Assembly: GCA_934501135.1 (NCBI GenBank)
Contig: CAKSUE010000019.1
Span: 1 to 8,589, forward strand
DNA length: 8,589 nt
Origin: an uncultured Eubacteriales bacterium
GTDB taxonomy: Bacteria; Bacillota; Clostridia; Oscillospirales; Acutalibacteraceae
Direction of reading: 5' to 3'
Shown piece by piece: positions 1-8,351 of the stretch; position 1 is the first letter of the stretch, and each line of letters opens with the position of its first letter. The notes below the pieces were generated by a model. It was given only the letters and a program-made list of their open reading frames with translations. It did not search any database and was not told the DNA's origin. The position numbers were made by a program, and so were the translations under genes.

Positions 1-11
1 TGTAAGTTTTG

Positions 12-39
12 TGTTAAATTAACATATATATTAATATGT
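12..39. promoter_or_regulatory. AT-rich leader of der with two small inverted repeats
   Basis: The 58 bases before der hold no gene. TGTTAA-A-TTAACA (12-24) is a perfect 6+1+6 inverted repeat, and ACATAT-N6-ATATGT (22-39) is a second one that overlaps it. A weak promoter-like pair, TTGTGT (9-14) and TAATAT (32-37) with 17 nt between them, spans both. In such AT-rich DNA these could be chance, and the window edge cuts off the upstream context. The der ribosome binding site AAGGGGG follows at 46-52. Confidence 0.2.
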
Positions 40-58
40 ATTTGTAAGGGGGATAAGC

Positions 59-1381
59 ATGGCAAAGCCAGTTGTGGCAATAGTAGGTAGACCAAATGTT
101 GGGAAGTCTACACTGTTTAACAAATTGATTGGTAGAAGGGTTTCTATTGTAGATGATACTCCAGGTGTTACTAGAGATCGAATATATGGAGAATGCGAAT
201 GGAAAAATAGAACGATTTCAATTATAGATACAGGAGGTATAGAACCTTATTCTAATGATGTAATATTATCTCAGATGAGAAGGCAAGCGCAGCTTGCAAT
301 AGATGCTGCAGATGTAATTGTCCTTGTTACAGATATAAAATCTGGATTAGTTGCTACAGATAAAGAAGTTGCTGAAATGCTCCAAAGAAGTGGCAGACCA
401 GTAATAGTTTGCGTTAATAAATGTGATAAAATAGGGGATACCGCAGCTGAATTTTACGAATTTTATAATTTAGGTTTGGGTGACCCAATACAGGTTTCAT
501 CAGTCCATGGGCATGGAACAGGAGATTTGTTAGATGAAATTTATGAACATCTACCGGAAGAAAAAGAAGATGATGAAAATGACGATATTATTAGTGTTGC
601 AGTAATAGGTAAACCTAATGCTGGTAAGTCATCTCTTATAAATAAGATTGTGGGTAATGATAGATGTATAGTATCAAACATCGCAGGAACTACAAGGGAT
701 TCTATAGACACAGCAATAGAAAATAAATATGGAAGTTTTATATTTACAGACACTGCCGGTATAAGGAGAAAAAATAAGATAGATGATGCAATTGAGAAAT
801 ATAGCATTATAAGGGCTAAAATGGCAATAGAGCGCTCTGATGTTTGTGTTATAATGATAGATGCAACCGAAGGCTTTACTGAGCAAGATTCTAAAGTTGC
901 GGGTCTTGCGCACGAAGCCGGTAAAGGATGTATAATAGCTGTTAATAAATGGGATGCTGTTGAAAAAGATGATAAGACAATGTCGGACTTCAGAAAAAAG
1001 CTTCAAAATGATTTTTCTTTTATGTCTTATGCACCTATAATTTTTATTTCTGCAAAGACAGGGAAGAGGCTTGACATTTTATTTGAAACGATAAAAAAAG
1101 TAGCAAGTTCTAACTCAATGAGAATTTCTACTGGTACACTTAATGATTTGTTATCACAGGCTGTTATAAGGGTGCAACCACCTTCAGATAAGGGAAGAAG
1201 ATTGAAGATTTATTATATGACTCAAGCTTCGACAAAGCCACCTACCTTTGTTTGTTTTGTGAATTCAGCTCAATTATTTCATTTCTCATATCAAAGATAT
1301 ATAGAAAATAGAATACGAGAAACTTTTGGGTTAGAAGGAACACCCGTTCACTTTGTTGTCCGTGAACGTGGAGATAAATAA
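59..1381 (+). CDS. der: Ribosome-assembly GTPase Der (EngA)
   Basis: Der is an essential GTPase with two G domains in tandem that acts in late assembly of the 50S ribosomal subunit in the cytoplasm. The first G domain shows the P-loop GRPNVGKS (residues 10-17), DTPGVTRD (33-40), DTGG (57-60) and NKCD (120-123). An acidic linker (about 167-176) leads to the second G domain, with P-loop GKPNAGKS (184-191), TTRD (211-214), DTAG (231-234) and NKWD (296-299). The C-terminal KH-like domain covers about 355-436, ending VHFVVRERGDK. At 440 aa it has the normal family length and no key motif is missing. The ATG at 59 is supported by AAGGGGG six bases upstream and by the standard N-terminus MAKPVVAIVGRPNVGKST. 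plsY follows after 20 bases, the usual order in Firmicutes, so the two are probably co-transcribed. Confidence 0.98.
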   Translation: MAKPVVAIVGRPNVGKSTLFNKLIGRRVSIVDDTPGVTRDRIYGECEWKNRTISIIDTGGIEPYSNDVILSQMRRQAQLAIDAADVIVLVTDIKSGLVATDKEVAEMLQRSGRPVIVCVNKCDKIGDTAAEFYEFYNLGLGDPIQVSSVHGHGTGDLLDEIYEHLPEEKEDDENDDIISVAVIGKPNAGKSSLINKIVGNDRCIVSNIAGTTRDSIDTAIENKYGSFIFTDTAGIRRKNKIDDAIEKYSIIRAKMAIERSDVCVIMIDATEGFTEQDSKVAGLAHEAGKGCIIAVNKWDAVEKDDKTMSDFRKKLQNDFSFMSYAPIIFISAKTGKRLDILFETIKKVASSNSMRISTGTLNDLLSQAVIRVQPPSDKGRRLKIYYMTQASTKPPTFVCFVNSAQLFHFSYQRYIENRIRETFGLEGTPVHFVVRERGDK

Positions 1382-1401
1382 TTACGGAGGATAACTTTAA
1401 T

Positions 1402-2094
1402 ATGTTGAGTTTAAACTATATTATAGCTATAATTATAACTATGATAGTATCTTACTTGCTAGGTAGCATAAGTTTTTCGATAATTATAACTAAGAAATCT
1501 AAATTAAAAGCAGATATAAGAACAATGGGAAGTGGAAATGCAGGCTTTACAAATGTGCTAAGATCTGTTGGAAAGGTTCAAGCTATTTTGACAATGCTGG
1601 GGGACTTCTTAAAATGTGTGTTAGCAATATTTTTTAGTAGGATTGTTTTTACATCTCAAATTCTATTTGAATCTCCCAATTATGAAATAGTACAATATTC
1701 TGCTTATCTAGCGGGTTTGTGTTGTTTCTTAGGGCATATATATCCTTGCTTCTTTAACTTTAAAGGAGGCAAAGGAGTCCTTACAGCTGCTGCTATATTG
1801 CTTATGACTGATTGGAGAGTTTTCTTAATATCTATAACGGCGTTTCTGGTATGTTTATTGATTTCAAAAATTATTTCTCTAGGGTCAATTGCAGCAGCAT
1901 CTGTCTATCCGATATCTACATTTTTACTAGGATATTTTGTAGACTATAATTTTAATAAGGTCTCGTTAACTTATGTATTAATCACAACAGCCTTTTCGGT
2001 AGTTATTTCTTTCTTTATATTGTATTCACATAGATCAAATATAAAGAGATTAAAGGATGGCACAGAAAAAAAGATTAGCGTAAAAAAGAATTAA
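1402..2094 (+). CDS. plsY: Acyl-phosphate:glycerol-3-phosphate acyltransferase PlsY
   Basis: PlsY is an integral membrane enzyme that transfers the acyl group from acyl-phosphate (made by PlsX) to the sn-1 position of glycerol-3-phosphate, giving lysophosphatidic acid, the first committed step of phospholipid synthesis. The 230-aa protein has hydrophobic segments near residues 5-30, 60-85, 98-118, 127-155 and 160-208. Family motifs are visible: GSGNAGFTN (43-51), GDFLK (67-71), and GH followed by NFKGGKG (111-125). The tail is basic, HRSNIKRLKDGTE (210-222). The first motif reads GSISFS (21-26) rather than the more usual GSIPxG, a variant I regard as tolerated. GGAGG at 1386-1390 lies 11 nt before the ATG. 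It sits 20 nt behind der and probably shares its transcript. The gpsA gene that often follows plsY in Firmicutes is absent here. Confidence 0.96.
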   Translation: MLSLNYIIAIIITMIVSYLLGSISFSIIITKKSKLKADIRTMGSGNAGFTNVLRSVGKVQAILTMLGDFLKCVLAIFFSRIVFTSQILFESPNYEIVQYSAYLAGLCCFLGHIYPCFFNFKGGKGVLTAAAILLMTDWRVFLISITAFLVCLLISKIISLGSIAAASVYPISTFLLGYFVDYNFNKVSLTYVLITTAFSVVISFFILYSHRSNIKRLKDGTEKKISVKKN

Positions 2095-2100
2095 ATTTAA

Positions 2101-2129
2101 TTGTAAAACCTCTTTTTCTTGCATATAAG
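2101..2129 (+). promoter_or_regulatory. Candidate sigma-A promoter of the deacetylase gene
   Basis: TTGTAA (2101-2106) and TATAAG (2124-2129) are separated by exactly 17 nt. They match the vegetative consensus at 4 of 6 and 5 of 6 positions. The start point would fall near 2135-2137, leaving a leader of about 18 nt that consists largely of the ribosome binding site. The CATATAA (2122-2128) inside it also resembles -10 elements of the sporulation sigma factors E and G, which would suit a PdaB-type gene, but I see no convincing matching -35. This is inferred from sequence only. Confidence 0.45.
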
Positions 2130-2145
2130 TTAAGAAAGGGAGGTT
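2107..2145 (+). promoter_or_regulatory. Hairpin sequestering the deacetylase ribosome binding site
   Basis: The arm AACCTCTTTTTCTT (2107-2120) pairs along its full length with AAGAAAGGGAGGTT (2132-2145): 14 pairs, two of them G-U, closing an 11-nt loop. The 3' arm contains the complete Shine-Dalgarno sequence GGGAGG (2138-2143), 10 nt before the ATG at 2154. No T-tract follows, so it is not a normal intrinsic terminator. In RNA reading through from plsY, the ribosome binding site would be masked. RNA started at the promoter interleaved with the hairpin would lack the 5' arm. Confidence 0.6.
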
Positions 2146-2153
2146 ATTATATT

Positions 2154-2921
2154 ATGAGATTTTTTATTTTAACAAAACAGAAATTAGCTGTAATAGGTTT
2201 TTGTGCATTAGCTATAGTAATAACGGTTAGTATTTCTGCTAGAGGAATAACAGCAGTGAGTACGTCAGCTGCAGCTTCAAAGAAGATACCTATATATTAC
2301 GTACAAAAGGAAGAAAAGTTAGTAAGCTTATCGTTTGATGCCGCATGGGGAAACGAACAGACTCAGGAATTATTAGATATACTAGATAAATATAATGTTA
2401 AAGCTACTTTCTTCTTAGTAGGATCATGGGTGGATAAATATCCAGAATCAGTTAAAGCTATTTATGATGCAGGGCATGATGTTTCTAATCATTCCGATAC
2501 CCATCCACATATGTCTAAACTTTCTAAAGATAAAATGAAAGCAGAAATAGAGAATTGTAATAATAAAATTGAAACATTAATAGGTGTAAGACCAAATCTT
2601 TTCAGACCGCCATATGGAGATTATAATAATGCAGTAGTTGAAACAGTAAATGAACTAAATATGTATTGTATGCAATGGGATGTTGACAGTTTAGATTGGA
2701 AGGATCCGTCTCCGGAACAGATAAAAAAGAACATAATGAATAAAATAAAACCTGGTTCAATAATATTAATGCATAACGGAGCTAAAAATACACCGGCAGC
2801 ATTGCCTATGATTATAGAGGGGATTACAGGAGAAGGGTATAATATTATTCCTATATCTCAGATAATATATCAATGTCCATATACAACGGACCACGAGGGT
2901 AAACAATGTCCAAACAACTAA
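2154..2921 (+). CDS. Membrane-anchored polysaccharide deacetylase, PdaB-like
   Basis: This is a carbohydrate esterase family 4 (NodB-fold) protein that probably removes acetyl groups from peptidoglycan or another envelope glycan outside the membrane. An N-terminal hydrophobic segment (about residues 11-28) is a membrane anchor or uncleaved signal. NodB motifs follow in order: SFD (60-62, catalytic-base Asp62), HSDTH (113-117, the two metal-ligand histidines), RPPYG (151-155), WDVDSLDW (175-182) and LMH (205-207, His207). Motif 1 is FDAAWG instead of FDDG, so the usual metal-binding second Asp is Ala63. The sporulation deacetylase PdaB and clostridial relatives vary at the same place. The 255-aa length fits PdaB closely. 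The C-terminal tail carries two cysteines (241, 252) of unknown role. The gene lies 59 nt after plsY, and its ribosome binding site lies inside a hairpin. The fold is certain. The name PdaB and a sporulation role are inference, so no symbol is given. Confidence 0.9.
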   Translation: MRFFILTKQKLAVIGFCALAIVITVSISARGITAVSTSAAASKKIPIYYVQKEEKLVSLSFDAAWGNEQTQELLDILDKYNVKATFFLVGSWVDKYPESVKAIYDAGHDVSNHSDTHPHMSKLSKDKMKAEIENCNNKIETLIGVRPNLFRPPYGDYNNAVVETVNELNMYCMQWDVDSLDWKDPSPEQIKKNIMNKIKPGSIILMHNGAKNTPAALPMIIEGITGEGYNIIPISQIIYQCPYTTDHEGKQCPNN

Positions 2922-2958
2922 ATATAATACATATAATTAAATAATATTTATAAAAATA

Positions 2959-2996
2959 AAATGAGTACTTATATAAGTACTCATTTATTTATTTTC
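2959..2996. terminator. Bidirectional intrinsic terminator between convergent genes
   Basis: ATGAGTACTT-ATAT-AAGTACTCAT (2961-2984) is a perfect 24-bp palindrome, extended by two A-T pairs to 2959-2986. A T-rich run follows on the + strand (2984-2996). A-rich sequence precedes it (2952-2961), which gives a T-rich run on the - strand. It lies between the deacetylase stop (2921) and the solute-binding protein gene. The TGA stop of the latter (2981-2983) is inside the right arm of the stem. It can serve both transcripts. Confidence 0.88.
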
Positions 2997-4489
2997 CACT
3001 GTTCTATTGCAAATTTAGCTATATCATCATAGTCTTTATCGGTCCAGGTCTTCTTAGTTAGATATTCATTTTTGATTTTTTCTCCTAAAGCGGAACTTTT
3101 ACCGCAATATGGCGATCCCATGTATACACCTGACAATATGGTTCCGGCTTTTTTATATCCTAAAATAGCTTTATTTATTGAATAAATAGATTCAAAATTA
3201 TCATCGCAGTCATAAGGAATATACTTAAATTCATCTACTATATATTTTCTGCCAAGATCAGAAGTATTAAGCCAAACAAGGAAATCTTGCGCTAACTTCT
3301 TTTCTTTATCAGAAGTTTTTGCATTAATTCCATAGTACATAGAAACATAAACAGGTATGGATTTGTTAAGTTCATCAATACTTTTAGATAAATGTATATC
3401 ATCTTTAGAAAAAGGCATTTTAACAGGTATAATATTTAATCTGCTAGCAAGTTGAGGATTAATTCTTTCAATTTCGTTATATACCCAATTTCCTTGTTTT
3501 ATAAAGATAGATTTACCATCAGAAAAGTTTTTTAGTGATTGTTCATAACTATTTTTTTCAGGATCAATATATGAAGCTGATCGCTCTAATTGTCCATTTT
3601 CACCTGCGGCATAAAACGTTTTAAGATCAAGTGATTTGCTATATGCCTTTAACGGATTATATAACAAATCAAGCTGGGATTTACTTGCGTTAAAAGCATT
3701 TAAACTTGAGTCAAATGTGGTATTCATTGCTACATTTATCATATGATTAATATATGTCCACTCTTCAGCCCCTGCTACAGAGAAAACCCCTGTAAGGTTC
3801 TTAGAGATATCATCCTTTTTTGATGATATTAAATATTCATTACCATTCAAATAAACATATGAAGCTTGGTTATTTTTTATAAAAGAATCTAGTGCCTTAA
3901 CAAGTGTTTCAAATTCATCGTATGTTGCATATTTAAGATTAGATATAAATGAATCCGCTATATTCTCTCCAAAAATGCTAGCTATCATACCACGGTCAAC
4001 TAAATAACCATATCCATCAATTCCATATGGGATACCGAAATTACCAGAGTCTTTTAAGCTGAGTTTCATATTTTCAGGTATATTTTTTGTTAGTTCCTTA
4101 AATGCATCAATATTAGAATCATCAAAGTTCCATGCAAAGCCATCGTGCTGAAGGTTAGCCAGCTCTTTAAGATTTGTTATTGAATATATTGTAGGATATT
4201 CATATGAGTTTAACTGGCTGTTAAGTTTCTCGAAGCTATCGTTTTCTTTTGAAGGAGATATAACTTTTATTTTTACGCCATTTTCTGAATAATATTCATC
4301 GAGTAATTTTTGAAGCATTTCAGAGACATCATATCTTGCATTGTAAATACATATATCATAATCCTTTTTATTTTCACTCGATGCTTGAGAATAATATGGC
4401 CCAACAGATGAATTCATACAGCCAGCAGCGAAATTAGCTGAGAAAAGAATAACTATAAATAGACAAAGTATTCTGCTTTTTTTACTCAT
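2981..4489 (-). CDS. Extracellular solute-binding lipoprotein of an ABC importer
   Basis: This looks like a family 1/8 (sugar-type) extracellular solute-binding protein held to the outer face of the membrane by a lipid. The N-terminus has a basic start, a hydrophobic stretch (residues 7-22) and the lipobox AAGC with Cys24 as the expected lipidated residue. A Ser/Asn-rich linker follows. Family-like signatures are IPYGIDGYGYLVD (153-165), placed as in sugar-binding proteins, and a later DGKSIFIKQGNWVYNEI stretch resembling the conserved 'G.aaM...GsW' region. At 502 aa it is somewhat longer than the common 400-450 aa members. The ATG is supported by AAAGGAGA (4495-4502) 5 nt upstream. It starts 22 nt after dapL with no terminator between, so it is probably the last gene of the dapF operon. 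No permease or ATPase gene is adjacent, and the ligand cannot be told from sequence. Confidence 0.85.
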   Translation of the reverse strand: MSKKSRILCLFIVILFSANFAAGCMNSSVGPYYSQASSENKKDYDICIYNARYDVSEMLQKLLDEYYSENGVKIKVISPSKENDSFEKLNSQLNSYEYPTIYSITNLKELANLQHDGFAWNFDDSNIDAFKELTKNIPENMKLSLKDSGNFGIPYGIDGYGYLVDRGMIASIFGENIADSFISNLKYATYDEFETLVKALDSFIKNNQASYVYLNGNEYLISSKKDDISKNLTGVFSVAGAEEWTYINHMINVAMNTTFDSSLNAFNASKSQLDLLYNPLKAYSKSLDLKTFYAAGENGQLERSASYIDPEKNSYEQSLKNFSDGKSIFIKQGNWVYNEIERINPQLASRLNIIPVKMPFSKDDIHLSKSIDELNKSIPVYVSMYYGINAKTSDKEKKLAQDFLVWLNTSDLGRKYIVDEFKYIPYDCDDNFESIYSINKAILGYKKAGTILSGVYMGSPYCGKSSALGEKIKNEYLTKKTWTDKDYDDIAKFAIEQWKINK

Positions 4490-4511
4490 ATAATTCTCCT
4501 TTGAAAATGCA

Positions 4512-5696
4512 TTATTTTAAGAATTCTTCCCGAAGTCTTTTAGCAGCTTCGCTAGTGTCTTCTCTATTACCGAATGCTGTTAATCTAAAAAAGCCTTCTC
4601 CGTTTTTTCCAAATCCCGAGCCAGGGGTACCTACAATATTTAATTCGTTTAACAAATAATCGAAAAATTCCCACGAAGTCATTTCATTTGGACATTTTAA
4701 CCAAACGTACGGGGAGTTTTCACCTCCGGCAAACCATATATTTGAGTCCTTCAATGCAGCAGAAATAATTCTTGCATTTTCTTTATAATATTCTATTGTA
4801 TTACTAATTTGTTTTAATCCATCATTTGTAAATACTGCATTAGCAGCACGCTGGATAATATAAGATACACCATTAAACTTGGTGGTTTGTCTTCTAAGCC
4901 AAAGTTTATTTAGTTTTATACCATCAAACTCTAAATCCAAAGGTATAATAGTATATCCGCATCTAGTACCGGTAAAGCCAGCAGTTTTAGATAAAGAACA
5001 GAATTCTATTGAACATTTTGAAGCACCTTCAATTTCAAATATGCTTCTTGGAAGGGTTTCATCGTTTATAAATGCTTCATATGCGGCATCGAATAAAATT
5101 ATGGCTTTGTTATATAAAGCATAGTCGACCCAAGCTTTTAACTGTTTATGATTATATACAGAACCAGTAGGATTATTTGGAGAGCACAAATATATAATAT
5201 CAGCGTTTTTTCCTGTGTTGGGAAGAGGAAGAAAAGAATTCTCTTTTGTTGCATTTATATATGATATTTTTCTTCCATCCATTATGTTTGTGTCGACATA
5301 AACTGGATAAACGGGATCAGGAATTAAAACGTTATTATCTTTATCAAAAATATCTAAAATATTTCCAATGTCGCTTTTTGCACCGTCGCTTATAAAGATT
5401 TCATTTAAATTAAGATTTACATTTCTTTTTTGGTAATAAGATTTTACACTTTGCCTTAAAAAGTCATATCCTTGTTCGGGACCATAACCTTTAAAAGTTT
5501 CCTGATTAGACATATCATCAACAGCTTTATGTAATTCACTAATGACGGAATCGCAAAGTGGTTTTGTAACATCCCCTATTCCTAGCCTAATTAATTTAGC
5601 ATCTGGATTAGAAATTCTAAAATTATTTATCTTTTTAGCAATAGTTGAAAAAAGGTAACTATCATTAAGATTTAAAAAGTTTTTATTTATTTTCAT
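4512..5696 (-). CDS. dapL: LL-diaminopimelate aminotransferase
   Basis: DapL is a cytoplasmic PLP enzyme that converts tetrahydrodipicolinate directly to LL-2,6-diaminopimelate with glutamate as amino donor, bypassing the succinylase and acetylase branches. The protein is a class I/II fold-type I aminotransferase. DapL-like features are IGDVTKPL (40-47), GYGPEQGYDFLR (70-81), SPNNPTG (172-178), DAAYE (203-207), the PLP lysine Lys237 in SLSKTAGFTGTRCGY, and the substrate-carboxylate arginine Arg371 in FFRLTAFG. At 394 aa it is slightly shorter than the 400-410 aa common in the family but looks complete. The start lies 3 nt after the pyrG stop, with GGGAG inside the last pyrG codons, so translation is probably coupled. 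DapF, the next enzyme in the pathway, is encoded two genes upstream in the same operon, which strongly supports this assignment over other aminotransferases. Confidence 0.95.
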   Translation of the reverse strand: MKINKNFLNLNDSYLFSTIAKKINNFRISNPDAKLIRLGIGDVTKPLCDSVISELHKAVDDMSNQETFKGYGPEQGYDFLRQSVKSYYQKRNVNLNLNEIFISDGAKSDIGNILDIFDKDNNVLIPDPVYPVYVDTNIMDGRKISYINATKENSFLPLPNTGKNADIIYLCSPNNPTGSVYNHKQLKAWVDYALYNKAIILFDAAYEAFINDETLPRSIFEIEGASKCSIEFCSLSKTAGFTGTRCGYTIIPLDLEFDGIKLNKLWLRRQTTKFNGVSYIIQRAANAVFTNDGLKQISNTIEYYKENARIISAALKDSNIWFAGGENSPYVWLKCPNEMTSWEFFDYLLNELNIVGTPGSGFGKNGEGFFRLTAFGNREDTSEAAKRLREEFLK

Positions 5697-5699
5697 AAA

Positions 5700-8127
<2,428 letters not shown>

Positions 8128-8131
<4 letters not shown>

Positions 8132-8144
8132 ATAATTCCCCCTT
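8128..8144 (-). promoter_or_regulatory. dapF ribosome binding site with overlapping ATG-TGA before the GTG start
   Basis: On the minus strand the sequence reads AAGGGGG, six bases, then GTG (8131-8129). An ATG (8133-8131) overlaps the GTG in another frame and is followed at once by TGA (8130-8128), forming a minimal start-stop pair. The GTG frame is the one encoding DapF. The ATG is only 4 nt from the Shine-Dalgarno sequence, so the two starts may compete. Confidence 0.6.
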
Positions 8145-8235
8145 AAAAATAGCTAAATTAATAAATAAAAAGATTAAATAATTATGGCTTATAAAAAAAT
8201 AATATTCAAATTATTCTTACAACATACAAAATAAT

Positions 8236-8264
8236 ATTATATATCAAATGATAGATTTTTACAA
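8236..8264 (-). promoter_or_regulatory. Sigma-A promoter of the dapF-pyrG-dapL operon
   Basis: On the minus strand, TTGTAA (8264-8259) and a perfect TATAAT (8241-8236) are separated by exactly 17 nt. Transcription should begin near 8229, giving an AT-rich leader of about 98 nt before the dapF GTG. The leader shows no strong hairpin and is too short for a lysine riboswitch or T-box. The promoter lies just past the terminator of the upstream kinase gene, as expected for a new transcription unit. Confidence 0.75.
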
Positions 8265-8294
8265 GTACGATTAGATTATTGCAAAATTAACAAT

Positions 8295-8340
8295 TATAAA
8301 AGAAAAAGCAAACAGATTTTTTTTTGATCCTGCTCGCTTT
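8295..8340 (-). terminator. Intrinsic terminator of the GHKL kinase gene
   Basis: On the minus strand, AAAGCGAGCAG (8340-8330) pairs with CTGTTTGCTTT (8315-8305) over 11 positions, two of them G-U, around a 14-nt A-rich loop. The T-rich run TTTTTCTTTT follows. It begins about 11 nt after the kinase stop codon. The long loop makes it less compact than an ideal terminator, but position and T-tract support the call. Confidence 0.75.
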
Positions 8341-8351
8341 CAGTTAAGGTT

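Noticed and set aside
12..24. TGTTAA-A-TTAACA as a Rex redox-repressor operator upstream of der
   Set aside because: The Rex site needs the half sites about 4 nt apart (TTGTTAA-N4-TTAACAA). Here the gap is 1 nt and the outer bases are missing.
541..807. 88-codon open frame on the minus strand inside der
   Set aside because: It lies wholly antisense to the intact second G domain of der, has low-complexity Ser/Phe content from complement of acidic codons, and shows no family motif. It is a shadow frame.
674..1006. 110-codon open frame on the minus strand inside der
   Set aside because: It is antisense to conserved der motifs (DTAG, NKWD), and its Cys/Tyr/Phe-rich translation resembles no protein family.
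1429..1492. Direct repeat of ATAATTATAACTA at 1429-1441 and 1480-1492
   Set aside because: Both copies encode Ile-Ile-Thr in membrane segments of PlsY; repeated Ile codons in AT-rich DNA explain it.
4879..5124. 81-codon open frame on the plus strand inside dapL
   Set aside because: It is opposite the PLP-lysine region of dapL, whose coding sense is certain, and it has no recognisable domain.
8184..8234. 16-codon plus-strand frame starting MAYKK in the dapF upstream region
   Set aside because: It has no ribosome binding site, lies in AT-rich leader and promoter sequence, and is explained by base composition.
8132..8235. Lysine riboswitch, T-box or pyrG-type G-addition attenuator in the dapF leader
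   Set aside because: The predicted leader is only about 98 nt, very AT-rich, without strong stems, without a T-box motif and without a run of G at the start point.
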